The notes under the pieces were generated by a model. The model searched no databases. It had not been told where the DNA came from and saw only the letters and a program-made list of their open reading frames with translations. A DNA stretch of 63,225 bases, taken from contig JADIMB010000059.1 of the NCBI GenBank assembly GCA_017694995.1, positions 1-63,225 on the forward strand. Direction: 5' to 3'. Position 1 is the stretch's first letter; the number at the start of each line of letters is the position of its first letter. Positions 7,698 to 15,782 of the stretch are shown one piece after another. Origin of the DNA: Candidatus Cryptobacteroides faecavium (GTDB lineage Bacteria; Bacteroidota; Bacteroidia; Bacteroidales; UBA932). A program made the position numbers and the translations under genes.

Positions 7698-8477
7698 TTA
7701 TTCCCCTTTGAGGACATCCTTTATGTCTCCTATCGGATATTTCTCGAACATGTGCTCGACCATCCATTTGTTTGCATCCACAGGGGACATTTTCCAGCCT
7801 GAATTGCAGGTGGAGACAATCTCCACGAATGAGAGCCCTATGCCTTTCTGGCTGTATTCAAATGCTTTGCGTATAGCGGCTTTGGCTTTTCTCGCTGCCG
7901 GTGCCGTATGGACAGACTGTCTGGTGATATAGGCCGTCCCGTCCAGATGAGCTATCATGTCAGCAATCACAAGCGGAAATCCGTTCAGCTTCGGGTCCCG
8001 TCCGTAAGGCGTGGTCGCTGTCTTCATCCCGATAAGGGTGGTAGGGGCCATCTGTCCACCGGTCATGCCGTATATTCCGTTGTTTATGAATATCACTACG
8101 ATATTCTCCCCGCGCCCGCATGCGTGGATTATCTCTGCGGTACCGATGGATGCGAGGTCACCGTCACCCTGGTAAGTGAATACGTACTTCTCGGGGCACA
8201 GCCTTTTTGTGGCCGTAGCAAGGGCAGGTGCGCGTCCGTGTGCGGCTTCCTGCCAGTCTATGTCAATGTAGTTGTATGCAAAAACTGAACATCCTACCGG
8301 GCATATTCCGATTGTCTGGTCCTGGATGCCCATGTCTTCAATGACTTCTGCCACAAGCTTGTGCACTGTGCCGTGAGAGCAGCCAGGGCAATAGTGCATC
8401 ACGTTTTCCGTGAGCAGCGCCGGTCTTCTGTAGATGATGTTTTCCGGCTTCTTTATTTCTTCTATGCTGATACTCAT
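7698..8477 (-). CDS. korB: 2-oxoacid:ferredoxin oxidoreductase, beta subunit (TPP-binding)
   Basis: A 259-residue subunit that holds thiamine diphosphate. The TPP motif is visible as GDGDLASIG followed by NNGIYGMTGGQ. YCPGCSHG near the N-terminus and CPVGCS are the conserved cysteine-containing stretches typical of the short beta subunit. It is cytoplasmic, with no signal sequence. It lies 32 nt after the alpha gene and 53 nt before gamma, all in one operon. Confidence 0.92.
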   Translation of the reverse strand: MSISIEEIKKPENIIYRRPALLTENVMHYCPGCSHGTVHKLVAEVIEDMGIQDQTIGICPVGCSVFAYNYIDIDWQEAAHGRAPALATATKRLCPEKYVFTYQGDGDLASIGTAEIIHACGRGENIVVIFINNGIYGMTGGQMAPTTLIGMKTATTPYGRDPKLNGFPLVIADMIAHLDGTAYITRQSVHTAPAARKAKAAIRKAFEYSQKGIGLSFVEIVSTCNSGWKMSPVDANKWMVEHMFEKYPIGDIKDVLKGE

Positions 8478-8509
8478 TGTGTTCGAAATATAAATTGTTA
8501 CTCTGGGGC

Positions 8510-9592
8510 TTAAGCCAGCCCGTTGGCTTTTCTGAACTCCGCTACAATCTCTTCCGGAGTATAGATGTTACCTCCTTGCCTGCCATAGAAATATACAGGG
8601 CATGAGCCGTTTACTGCCAGACGTACATCGTCCACCATCTGTCCGAGGTTGAGCTCTACACTCATCATGCTCTTTACCTGCCTGCCAAGGCGGGCGATTT
8701 CATCTTTCGGGAACGGATACAGTGTGATAGGGCGCAGAAGTCCGGCCTTGACACCGTCAGCCCTGAGTTCGTCGACGACAGCTTCGCAGATACGGGAAGA
8801 GCACCCGAATGCCACGAATACATATTCCGCGTCTTCGGTCATGTATTCGCTGTATTTGACTTCTGTCTCTTCGATGATGTCATACTTGTTCTTGAGTTTC
8901 CTGTTGAATTTTTCCTGGATGTCGGCATCAAGAGAGAGTGATGTGATAATGTTTCTTTCGCGGGATGCCGTTTTGCCGGTTGTAGCCCACGGGGCAGCTT
9001 CAAGGATCTCCTCCGCGCTCCTGCGTGGCTTTACAGGATGCATCTCCACCTTTTCCATCATCTGTCCGATGATTCCGTCTGCAAGCACGACTACTGGATT
9101 GCGGTACTTGAATGCGAGCTCGAACCCCCAGTCCACGAAATCGTACATGTCCTGGGCAGAGGCCGGCGCGATCACGATGTTGTGGTAATCTCCGTGTCCG
9201 CCGCCTTTCACTATCTGGTTGTAGTCGCTCTGGCTGGGCTGTATGGTACCCAGTCCAGGGCCGCCCCTCATGACATCCACTACCACGCATGGGAGCTCTG
9301 CTCCGGCCATGTAGCTTATCCCTTCGCACATGAGGCTGACTCCGGGGCTGCTGGAGGATGTCATTACTTTCTTGCCGCAGCTTGCTCCTCCGTATACCAT
9401 GTTGATGGATGATGTCTCGCTTTCAGCCTGGAGTACGACCATTCCTGTTGTCTCCCACGGCTTCTCTTTCATAAGAGTCTCCATCACCTCAGACTGTGGC
9501 GTAATAGGGTAGCCGAAATACCCGTCCACTCCGTTGCGTATTGCCGATATGGCAATCGCCTCGTTTCCTTTCATCAAAATTTTCTCTGCCAT
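8510..9592 (-). CDS. korA: 2-oxoacid:ferredoxin oxidoreductase, alpha subunit
   Basis: A 360-residue alpha subunit with the pyrimidine-binding domain (FGYPITPQSEVME, QAESETSSINMVYGGASCG, TSSSSPGVSLMCEG) followed by a C-terminal transketolase-like domain (VFVAFGCSSRICEAVVDELR). The ATG at 9592 is chosen over a TTG two codons upstream; this leaves 6 nt after the delta gene. VLADGIIGQMMEKVE is typical of the KorA/VorA branch. Confidence 0.92.
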   Translation of the reverse strand: MAEKILMKGNEAIAISAIRNGVDGYFGYPITPQSEVMETLMKEKPWETTGMVVLQAESETSSINMVYGGASCGKKVMTSSSSPGVSLMCEGISYMAGAELPCVVVDVMRGGPGLGTIQPSQSDYNQIVKGGGHGDYHNIVIAPASAQDMYDFVDWGFELAFKYRNPVVVLADGIIGQMMEKVEMHPVKPRRSAEEILEAAPWATTGKTASRERNIITSLSLDADIQEKFNRKLKNKYDIIEETEVKYSEYMTEDAEYVFVAFGCSSRICEAVVDELRADGVKAGLLRPITLYPFPKDEIARLGRQVKSMMSVELNLGQMVDDVRLAVNGSCPVYFYGRQGGNIYTPEEIVAEFRKANGLA

Positions 9593-9598
9593 ATCCAA

Positions 9599-9817
9599 CT
9601 AGATTTTTACTCTGTAAACTGTAATTACCGAATCAGGGCAGACTATTGCGCAGCTTGAGCAGCCTATGCAGGCGTCCCCGACCATTTCGGCATAATGGTA
9701 CCCCTTGCTGTTGACCATCTTTGAGAGCTCTATGCTCTTGGTCGGACAGTTGGCGACACACACTGAGCATCCTTTGCATTTCTGTGTGTCCACTTCTATT
9801 ATTCCTTTAAATGCCAT
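9599..9817 (-). CDS. korD: 2-oxoacid:ferredoxin oxidoreductase, delta subunit (2[4Fe-4S])
   Basis: A 72-residue ferredoxin-like subunit with two complete [4Fe-4S] motifs, CKGCSVCVANCP and CIGCSSCAIVCP. It passes electrons from the TPP site to external ferredoxin. It is first in the operon, behind a minus-7 box about 45 nt upstream of the ATG. A separate delta subunit is the arrangement known for VOR and for KOR of several anaerobes. Confidence 0.92.
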   Translation of the reverse strand: MAFKGIIEVDTQKCKGCSVCVANCPTKSIELSKMVNSKGYHYAEMVGDACIGCSSCAIVCPDSVITVYRVKI

Positions 9818-9862
9818 CTGTTAAAAATTTAGCGAAATTGTTATGTGTGCTTGAAAAGCGTT

Positions 9863-9870
9863 CAAATTTA
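9863..9870 (-). promoter_or_regulatory. Minus-7 box of the korDABC operon
   Basis: Minus-strand TAAATTTG matches TAnnTTTG exactly, 45 nt before the korD start. At the expected minus-33 position only a weak TCTG is present. Confidence 0.5.
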
Positions 9871-9933
9871 CAGAAATCTTATTTAAAACAGAAATCTTTT
9901 GTGCGGAACTTGTACGGTAAAAGATATGGCAGA

Positions 9934-9972
9934 AGCCCCGCAGTAATACGGATTCCATATTACTGCGGGGCT
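9934..9972 (-). terminator. Strong hairpin downstream of tRNA-Pro
   Basis: AGCCCCGCAGTAATA (9934-9948) and TATTACTGCGGGGCT (9958-9972) form a perfect 15-pair stem with a nine-base loop. It begins 2 nt beyond the 3' CCA of the minus-strand tRNA-Pro. No long T-run follows, but stem strength and position favour termination or 3'-end processing of the tRNA precursor. Confidence 0.7.
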
Positions 9973-9974
9973 CT

Positions 9975-10050
9975 TGGTCGGGATGAGGCGACTCGAACGC
10001 CCGACCCCTACGTCCCGAACGTAGTGCGCTACCAACTGCGCTACATCCCG
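9975..10050 (-). tRNA. tRNA-Pro (anticodon CGG)
   Basis: The minus strand folds as a tRNA: acceptor CGGGATG/CATCCCG, D-arm with AGTTGGTAGC, anticodon stem CTACG/CGTAG around TTCGGGA (anticodon CGG, reading CCG), and T-arm containing GTTCGAGTC. Discriminator A is followed by an encoded CCA (plus 9975-9977), giving 76 nt. It is flanked by a strong hairpin downstream and a 78-bp direct repeat upstream. Confidence 0.95.
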
Positions 10051-10091
10051 ATTTTTCGTTTCTTTTTGACGATAACTTCGTCTGGTTTCGC

Positions 10092-10169
10092 TCGTCATCG
10101 GTCATTTGCAGGAGCAAACTCCCGTCTTCCTCGCTTACCTTCCTCGTTCTCGACAAAAATAAACTTCAA
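10092..10169. repeat. 78-bp direct repeat, copy 1
   Basis: Identical to 10208-10285 except for one base (T10148 versus C10264), at an offset of 116 bp. It lies upstream of tRNA-Pro on its strand. Each copy reads on the minus strand with TATTTTTG, a fit to the minus-7 consensus, close to its start, and carries a TTTGC/GCAAA inverted repeat. Function is unknown: duplicated promoter or leader DNA, or a dispersed repeat. Confidence 0.85.
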
Positions 10170-10207
10170 AAAGCTTTTTTTGCCGGAGAGGAATTTCGGC
10201 TTCATTG

Positions 10208-10285
10208 TCGTCATCGGTCATTTGCAGGAGCAAACTCCCGTCTTCCTCGCTTACCTTCCTCGTCCTCGACAAAAATAAACTTCAA
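10208..10285. repeat. 78-bp direct repeat, copy 2
   Basis: Second copy of the repeat at 10092-10169, with one mismatch. A 38-bp spacer (10170-10207) containing a run of seven Ts separates the copies. Copy 2 ends 18 nt before the terminator stem of rpsT. Confidence 0.85.
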
Positions 10286-10302
10286 TTTTTTTTGCTTAAG
10301 TG

Positions 10303-10337
10303 AAAAAGAAGCTGCACCCGGAAGTGTCAGCTTCTTT
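10303..10337 (-). terminator. Rho-independent terminator of rpsT
   Basis: AAAGAAGCTG (10305-10314) pairs with CAGCTTCTTT (10328-10337). On the minus strand the stem is followed by TTTTTC. It lies about 35 nt after the rpsT stop codon. Confidence 0.8.
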
Positions 10338-10372
10338 CCAGCTATAAGAAAACCTTTAAAAGGCTGCTTCCT

Positions 10373-10627
10373 CTATGAAAGTTTATTGATGTAGAGTGCG
10401 ATTCCGCTCTTGAGGTTGGCTGCCTTGTTCTTGTGGATCACACCTATTTTGGCGAGCTTGTCAATCATTGAATACACCTTTGGAGCACTAGCTTCTGCTG
10501 CGCTTTTGTCAGTAGTGTTTCTGAGAGCGCGGATCGCGTTTCTTGTAGTCTTTGCATAATACCTGTTATGCAATCTGCGTCTTTCGCTTTGGCGAGTACG
10601 CTTGTCTGCTGATGCGTGATTTGCCAT
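10373..10627 (-). CDS. rpsT: 30S ribosomal protein S20
   Basis: An 84-residue basic helical protein that binds 16S rRNA early in small-subunit assembly. [21 protein letters not shown] and the conserved [15 protein letters not shown]-terminus identify bacterial S20, at the usual length. It lies 26 nt after tRNA-Glu and appears to be transcribed with it from one promoter. A strong terminator follows. Confidence 0.96.
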   Translation of the reverse strand: MANHASADKRTRQSERRRLHNRYYAKTTRNAIRALRNTTDKSAAEASAPKVYSMIDKLAKIGVIHKNKAANLKSGIALYINKLS

Positions 10628-10653
10628 TTTAATCTTTTTTTTATTTTTTCTTG

Positions 10654-10725
10654 TAGTGGGTAGGGGAATCGAACCCCTATTGCAAGAATGAAAATCTTGA
10701 GTACTAACCGTTATACGAACCCACC
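10654..10725 (-). tRNA. tRNA-Glu (anticodon UUC)
   Basis: The minus strand folds as a 72-nt tRNA: acceptor GGTGGGT/ACCCACT, D-arm with ACGGTTAGT, anticodon stem CAAGA/TCTTG around TTTTCAT (anticodon TTC), and T-arm GGGGT/CCCTA-type with TTCGATTC. CCA is not encoded, unlike the tRNA-Pro nearby. Elements are typical of bacterial tRNA-Glu. It is the first product of a unit continuing into rpsT. Confidence 0.95.
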
Positions 10726-10753
10726 GGAATCCCCTTCTTTCTCAAAGGGACTG

Positions 10754-10784
10754 CAAAGGTATATAATATTTTTTATCGTGCAAA
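10754..10784 (-). promoter_or_regulatory. Promoter of the tRNA-Glu/rpsT unit
   Basis: On the minus strand TTTG (plus 10781-10784) and TACCTTTG (plus 10754-10761) are 19 nt apart, a complete Bacteroidetes promoter. The predicted start lies about 20-25 nt before the tRNA 5' end. Confidence 0.8.
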
Positions 10785-10793
10785 ATATTTTTG

Positions 10794-11801
10794 CTATTTT
10801 GTTTCCTCGTCCTGCCACTCGAATGAGTACAGGAGCGATTCCACCTGCCGCATGTAATGGCGTTTTTCGTATTTTGCGGCATAGACGAAAGCCTCCATTA
10901 CTATTATGTCCTTGCCGTCCCGGCTGTAGAATGCATGAGAGACGAACGGACCGCCCATGAAATCATTGTGGACTTCCCAGAGCCCGCGCATCTGCGCAAA
11001 TTCCCTTCCCTTGTATTTGATGTACTGGACATCAGGGGTGATGGCTGGGCTTATGGTCATATATGTGTTTTCAAACATCCCCGGCACATTTGCCTTCATG
11101 AACTCGTCGCTTTCTGTCATCAGGTTCTCCAGCGTGAAGTCTTCGGATGTGCCTTTTGCCGGGAACTTGAATATGAGGATGCCCTGGGTGGTATACTGTG
11201 TGTCATAGCTTATCCACAGGAAATTCTCCGCCTGTTTCTTGAGCCTGTATCCGCCCGGCAGATGCAGGATGCCGCCGGTAAGTCCCTTGACTGCAGGCCG
11301 GAGGGATACTTCCTCGTACTGAATCGAGTTGCTTATCACTCTGTCCCGCTCTGCCTGCTCGAGAGTGCTGAGGATTTTTTCACTGTTGTCTTTGATAAGC
11401 TGCAGCGCGGTTTGGCTGTCCGGGGCGTTGACACCGATGAAGCACTGCGGGCTTGACCATATGTCTGTCTTGAAGATGACCCCCGGCTTTGTCACTCCGC
11501 TGTCGACATTCACCATGAATATGTTCCTGTGTATCTGGAAAATATCTGTAAAAGCACCCGGTGTGATATTTATCAGGGTGTAGAGAGGCTCTTTCTGAGG
11601 AAGGTACGGACAGTCACTGGCAAGAAGGTCCCTGAGTTCGTTCCCCACTTCCCCTTCCCAGTGTTCTTTGTTGATGACGACCAGCACTTCCCCGGCTTTG
11701 CCGCTGATGCTCGGGAGAAGGGGTTTCCTGTCCTGGTTTTTACATGACGAGGCTGTCAGAAACGTTGCAATGACTGTCAGCCATAATGCTATCTTTCTCA
11801 T
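10794..11801 (-). CDS. DUF4837 family lipoprotein
   Basis: A 335-residue exported protein. The N-terminal signal peptide ends in the lipobox TASSC, so it is probably lipid-anchored. The remaining sequence (GKAGEVLVVINKEHWEGEVG near the N-terminus, GLWEVHNDFMGGPFVSH near the C-terminus) fits DUF4837, a Bacteroidetes family without known function. It lies 66 nt after rseP on the same strand but has a minus-7 box of its own. An envelope role is likely from location; nothing more can be said. Confidence 0.82.
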   Translation of the reverse strand: MRKIALWLTVIATFLTASSCKNQDRKPLLPSISGKAGEVLVVINKEHWEGEVGNELRDLLASDCPYLPQKEPLYTLINITPGAFTDIFQIHRNIFMVNVDSGVTKPGVIFKTDIWSSPQCFIGVNAPDSQTALQLIKDNSEKILSTLEQAERDRVISNSIQYEEVSLRPAVKGLTGGILHLPGGYRLKKQAENFLWISYDTQYTTQGILIFKFPAKGTSEDFTLENLMTESDEFMKANVPGMFENTYMTISPAITPDVQYIKYKGREFAQMRGLWEVHNDFMGGPFVSHAFYSRDGKDIIVMEAFVYAAKYEKRHYMRQVESLLYSFEWQDEETK

Positions 11802-11821
11802 AACTACGTAGTTTAATTCTT

Positions 11822-11829
11822 CAAACTTA
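11822..11829 (-). promoter_or_regulatory. Minus-7 box of the DUF4837 gene
   Basis: Minus-strand TAAGTTTG matches TAnnTTTG 20 nt before the ATG at 11801. No clear minus-33 box is seen. Confidence 0.45.
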
Positions 11830-11867
11830 CATAAAAATTTTCATTTTCCTGCCTTGCTGAACTTTTT

Positions 11868-13172
11868 TTATTTCATCAGCCTGCCTATGTCATTGCCGAA
11901 GGCAAGTATCATCAGTCCGAAGAGAAGGATCATTCCTACTATCTGGGCCCCTTCGAGGAATTTTTCCCCCGGTTTCCTTCCGGTGACCATTTCATAGAGT
12001 GTGAATACGATGTGGCCTCCGTCCAGTGCTGGAATGGGCAGCAGGTTCATGACCCCCAGCATTATCGAGAGAAGAGCCACGATGTTTATGAACCTGTACC
12101 AGTCCCAGCTGGCAGGGAAAATCTGCCCCATGGCTATGAAACTGCCCACGGACTTATATGCTTCCGTGCTCGGCGTGAACACCAGCTTCAGGTCACGTAC
12201 ATACCCTCCTATGGTGGAGAATGTGAGCTTGAATCCGGCAGGGACAGCCTCAAGCAGAGAGTACTTCTTTGTCTTTATCCCCGGGATCTGCGTATATATC
12301 CCCAGCAGACCTGATGTGTCCACCTGGAGCTTCATGTCCACGGTGTCCTTCCCTCGGACTACTGTTGCGGTGACCGACTCTCCGGCACGCTCTTCCAGCA
12401 GGGGGCGGGACTCCTGAAGATATTTGACATGCTGCCCGTCAATTGAAACTATCCTGTCTCCTTTGAGAAGGCCTGACGCGCTGTTGGGCGAGGCTGGGGG
12501 GATTGTGTCTATCACGAACGGGACGGCCATGCTGAACATCCCCGGGGTGTTCAGCACCTCTCCTATCATATTCTGGTCAATGTAGATGTCCAGGGTGTCT
12601 TCTCCCCGCAGCACAGTGGCCTTGTGGGCTGTCCTCCGGGCCATGTCGATCTGGAGCATCTCGAACCTTTCCGGTGTATAGTCGTCGAATTTCAGGATGC
12701 GGTCCCCGTTGCGGAATCCCATCTCGTAGGCAAGTCCGTTGACATATATGCTGTTGTCCGAATTGCTTATATATGTCTCTCCCCATCCTGCCACGATACC
12801 TATATATAGTATGATGGCGAATATGAAATTGAACAGTACGCCTCCGGCCATCACCAGCAGTCTCTGCCATGCCGGCTTGCTCCTGAATTCCCATGGCTGG
12901 GGAGGCTTCTTCATGGCCTCAGTATCCAGTGATTCGTCTATCATGCCGGCTATCTTGCAGTAGCCTCCGAGCGGAAGCCATCCTATCCCGTACTCTGTGT
13001 CGGAATTCTTCGGCTTGAACCTGAAGATGGCGAATCCTGCATCGAAAAACAGATAGAATTTCTCGACTTTTATCCGGAACAGCTTGGCGAAGAAGAAGTG
13101 GCCGAGTTCATGGATTATTATCAGGATTGAAAGTGCAAGCAGGACTTGCAGTATTTTCATCAGTACTATCAT
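11868..13172 (-). CDS. rseP: RIP metalloprotease RseP (site-2 protease family)
   Basis: An intramembrane zinc protease that cuts membrane-bound anti-sigma factors and signal-peptide remnants. The 434-residue protein shows HELGH in the first transmembrane helix (His21, Glu22, His25), PDZ-type periplasmic regions in the middle, and NLLPIPALDGGH (third zinc ligand region) near the C-terminus. An alternative ATG at 13160 would remove four residues. It lies 24 nt after dxr; the dxr-rseP pairing is common in bacteria. Confidence 0.94.
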   Translation of the reverse strand: MIVLMKILQVLLALSILIIIHELGHFFFAKLFRIKVEKFYLFFDAGFAIFRFKPKNSDTEYGIGWLPLGGYCKIAGMIDESLDTEAMKKPPQPWEFRSKPAWQRLLVMAGGVLFNFIFAIILYIGIVAGWGETYISNSDNSIYVNGLAYEMGFRNGDRILKFDDYTPERFEMLQIDMARRTAHKATVLRGEDTLDIYIDQNMIGEVLNTPGMFSMAVPFVIDTIPPASPNSASGLLKGDRIVSIDGQHVKYLQESRPLLEERAGESVTATVVRGKDTVDMKLQVDTSGLLGIYTQIPGIKTKKYSLLEAVPAGFKLTFSTIGGYVRDLKLVFTPSTEAYKSVGSFIAMGQIFPASWDWYRFINIVALLSIMLGVMNLLPIPALDGGHIVFTLYEMVTGRKPGEKFLEGAQIVGMILLFGLMILAFGNDIGRLMK

Positions 13173-13196
13173 TTTCTCCTGTCGTTTTTTTATGGG

Positions 13197-14390
13197 TTAG
13201 CGGGCTGCTCCGGATGCGCGCCCTTTTATCTTTTCCTCGGCAAGCCTGTAGGAAGAGCTGTCTGTCTCGAAGATGTCTTCCAGGGACGGCTCCTGTATGA
13301 AGGACGCGTCTTCCATGCACTCTGAAATGATGTCGCTTATATCGTAGAACCTGATTTCATCCCTCAGGTATGCAGCCACGGCGGCTTCGTTGGCTGCGTT
13401 CATTATGCATGGCATGTTGCCTCCTTTCTCAAGCGCCCTGTACGCGAGCCCCAGGGCCGGGAATTTCTCAGGCTCCGGAGGGAAGAATGTCATGCTGCCC
13501 AGCTGCGCGAAGTCCAGCTTCCTTCCGGACAGGGGAAGCCTTTCCGGAAAACTGAACGCATACTGTATCGGCTCCCTCATGTCGGGATGCCCCAGCTGTG
13601 CGATGACGGCCCCGTCCGCAAACTCTACCATGGAATGGATTACGGACTGCGGATGCACTACCACATTGATCCTGTCAGGCAGTACGTCAAACAGCCACCT
13701 GGCCTCTATGACTTCAAGTCCTTTGTTCATCATTGTGGCGGAGTCTATCGTTATCTTGCTGCCCATGTGCCATCTGGGGTGCTTCAGTGCCTGCTCCTTG
13801 GTGGCCATGGATATCTGTTCCTTGTCCCATGTCCTGAAAGGCCCGCCGGAGGCTGTGAGGTGGATTTTCTCTACATTCGCCCCGTGTGAACCCTGCAGGC
13901 ACTGGAATATGGCGGAGTGCTCGGAGTCCACAGGGAGTATCCGGGCCCCGTGCCTGCGTGCGAGCTCCATCACTATGCTCCCTGCCGCCACGAGGGTCTC
14001 CTTGTTTGCAAGCGCGATTGTCTTTCCTGCTTTTACCGCCGCCACTGTGGACCTGAGGCCGCTGAAACCTACCATTGATGTGAGCACGATGTCGATTTCC
14101 GGGCCTGAGACAAGTCCGCACACCGCATCCATTCCGCTGTGGACTGCTGTCCCGCTGCCCTTGAGGGCTTCAGACACTCTGCCGAAGTGCACGGGATTGC
14201 ATATGACGGCATTCCTCGGCTTGAACTCCATGGCCTGCGAGCAGAGGGCCTCCCAGCTGTTGTTCGCGGCTATGAGCACGGCCTCGAATCTGTCGGGATG
14301 CTGCCGTATGACATCAAGAGCCTGTTTCCCGATGGACCCTGTAGATCCCAGTATGGCTATTCTTCTTTTCCTTGCGGATTCCTTTCCCAT
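13197..14390 (-). CDS. dxr: 1-deoxy-D-xylulose 5-phosphate reductoisomerase
   Basis: Converts DXP to MEP with NADPH, the committed step of the non-mevalonate isoprenoid pathway. The 397-residue protein opens with the NADPH loop GSTGSIGKQALDVI. PVDSEHSAIFQCL and LTASGGPFR are the metal and substrate-binding stretches, and KHPRWHMGSKITIDSATMMNKGLE is highly conserved across Dxr. It starts 3 nt after the M23 peptidase stop codon, so translation is probably coupled, and rseP follows. Confidence 0.96.
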   Translation of the reverse strand: MGKESARKRRIAILGSTGSIGKQALDVIRQHPDRFEAVLIAANNSWEALCSQAMEFKPRNAVICNPVHFGRVSEALKGSGTAVHSGMDAVCGLVSGPEIDIVLTSMVGFSGLRSTVAAVKAGKTIALANKETLVAAGSIVMELARRHGARILPVDSEHSAIFQCLQGSHGANVEKIHLTASGGPFRTWDKEQISMATKEQALKHPRWHMGSKITIDSATMMNKGLEVIEARWLFDVLPDRINVVVHPQSVIHSMVEFADGAVIAQLGHPDMREPIQYAFSFPERLPLSGRKLDFAQLGSMTFFPPEPEKFPALGLAYRALEKGGNMPCIMNAANEAAVAAYLRDEIRFYDISDIISECMEDASFIQEPSLEDIFETDSSSYRLAEEKIKGRASGAAR

Positions 14391-14393
14391 AAG

Positions 14394-15245
14394 TCAGAAA
14401 TTGATATATTTTGTGGGGTCTGCCGCCTCACCTTTGTACCAGAGCTCGAAGTGCAGGTGGTCGCCTGTGCTCAGGGACCCCGTGCTTCCGACAAGGGCTA
14501 TCGGGCTCCCTGCCGTGACTTTGTCGCCTGTCTTCTTGAGAAGCTTCTGGTTGTGTTTGTATATGGTCACAATGTCATTGCTGTGCTGGAGCTGGATGGT
14601 GTATCCTGCTTCATCGTTCCATCCGGCGAAAATCACAGTCCCGTCAAGCGCCGCCTTCACTACAGAGTTGGCGGGGGCCGTGATGTCTATATATGGATGG
14701 ACAAGTGCATCGTATCCCTGGGAGATGACACCTTTCAGAGGGGTGAAGAAGTGCATCCCTTCTATAGGGAGCTTCCTGTCTTTCTGCCCTGTCAGCCCGA
14801 ACTGCTCGGCTTCCTTGACCTGCTCTCTCAGGATTGAGTCCTGCTTCTGCGCAAGGTCTGTGTCTGTATCTGCCATGGAGACGGACCTGCCCAGGCTGAT
14901 CAGGCTGTCTATCCGCATGGGCTCTTCCCCGGAGATCACTTTTCGGAGGTTGGTGGCGTAGATTTCCCAGACCTTCATCTTTTCCTCCAGAGAGTCTGCA
15001 AGGATGGCGTTCTGTATGGCGGCGCGCTTCGTGTGGGCGTCCGGGTATCCCGGGATGAATGTGCGCACCGGAGTGAAGGCTATCACGGAATATATCGCGG
15101 CTGCAGCGCATACGCATACTGTGATTACAGACACCAGGAAATTCAGCCTGGTGAAACGTATGCTCCATAACTGCTTGTGGGTCTGGTCATCCACAAGAGT
15201 GAGCCTGAATTTGCTTACTTTTGTATCTTTATTTTGTCGTGACAT
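14394..15245 (-). CDS. Membrane-anchored M23 family (LytM-type) peptidase
   Basis: A 283-residue protein with one N-terminal transmembrane helix (residues about 32-52), a periplasmic coiled-coil linker, and a C-terminal M23 domain. Zinc-site residues are visible in VHPYIDITAP and HLHFELW; YKHNQ supplies the middle histidine. Such proteins cut peptidoglycan cross-links or, when the site is degenerate, regulate amidases; here the site looks intact. It is first in a minus-strand group with dxr and rseP, divergent from ruvX. Confidence 0.9.
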   Translation of the reverse strand: MSRQNKDTKVSKFRLTLVDDQTHKQLWSIRFTRLNFLVSVITVCVCAAAAIYSVIAFTPVRTFIPGYPDAHTKRAAIQNAILADSLEEKMKVWEIYATNLRKVISGEEPMRIDSLISLGRSVSMADTDTDLAQKQDSILREQVKEAEQFGLTGQKDRKLPIEGMHFFTPLKGVISQGYDALVHPYIDITAPANSVVKAALDGTVIFAGWNDEAGYTIQLQHSNDIVTIYKHNQKLLKKTGDKVTAGSPIALVGSTGSLSTGDHLHFELWYKGEAADPTKYINF

Positions 15246-15263
15246 ACTTAAGTGTTACCTTTG
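15233..15263 (+). promoter_or_regulatory. Promoter of ruvX
   Basis: TTTG (15233-15236) and TACCTTTG (15256-15263) are 19 nt apart, a full match to the Bacteroidetes promoter. The ruvX ATG is only 9 nt after the minus-7 box, so the mRNA leader must be very short. The minus-33 box overlaps the first codons of the divergent peptidase gene. Confidence 0.8.
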
Positions 15264-15272
15264 TACCCGGCT

Positions 15273-15764
15273 ATGGACAGGATTATAGGCATAGATTACG
15301 GAAGGAAGAGAGTCGGGGTCGCCGTCAGCGACCCTCTCGGCATCTTCGCGTCCGCGCTGGATACAGTACAGTCTGCAAAGATAATAGATTATCTCAAATC
15401 TTTCTCTGAAAAAGAGAACATATCCCGCTTTGTCGTCGGCTATCCTGTGAACATGGACAATACTCCGTCCGAGGCCGCCAGGGATGTGGATGCCTTCCTC
15501 ACGCGCCTTTCAAAGGCCTTCCCGGGGATTCCGGTGGAAAAAGAGGACGAGAGATTCACTTCCGTGCTGGCGCACAGAGCCATGATAGACGGAGGGATGA
15601 AAGCCGGGGACAGGAGGGACAAAGGTGCTGTGGACAAGATAAGTGCAGCCATAATCCTGCAGAGCTATATGGACAGGATGTCAGGCGGCATGCCTTTTGC
15701 TGATGCGCCGACGTTTGTGCCTGATTCACTGTCAGATAAAGTGACCAGGAAAAGAAGGAAATAA
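15273..15764 (+). CDS. ruvX: Holliday junction resolvase-like protein RuvX (YqgF)
   Basis: A 163-residue RNase-H-fold nuclease acting in 16S rRNA 5' maturation and possibly on Holliday junctions. MDRIIGIDYGRKRVGVAVSD carries the first catalytic Asp, ERFTSVLAHRAM the conserved glutamate region, and DKGAVDKISAAIILQSYMD the C-terminal Asp. The ATG at 15273 is used rather than an in-frame TTG 21 nt upstream, because the family begins at this point and the promoter overlaps the upstream sequence. def follows after 18 nt. Confidence 0.9.
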   Translation: MDRIIGIDYGRKRVGVAVSDPLGIFASALDTVQSAKIIDYLKSFSEKENISRFVVGYPVNMDNTPSEAARDVDAFLTRLSKAFPGIPVEKEDERFTSVLAHRAMIDGGMKAGDRRDKGAVDKISAAIILQSYMDRMSGGMPFADAPTFVPDSLSDKVTRKRRK

Positions 15765-15782
15765 TCATAAGGAGCAATTGCG

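Noticed and set aside
7645..7767. N-terminal extension of the gamma subunit gene
   Set aside because: It overlaps the beta gene, does not resemble gamma subunits, and the GFGGQG loop starts ten residues after the internal ATG.
9811..10278. Open frames on both strands through tRNA-Pro and the 78-bp repeats
   Set aside because: They run through a clear tRNA and a terminator hairpin, and the only internal similarity is caused by the DNA repeat.
10092..10285. CRISPR array
   Set aside because: Only two repeat copies of 78 bp with a single 38-bp spacer and no cas genes; too long and too few for CRISPR.
13390..14961. A long open frame on the plus strand opposite dxr and the M23 gene
   Set aside because: It mirrors two well-supported genes, has no family resemblance and is Ser/Cys/Pro-rich in the way antisense frames usually are.
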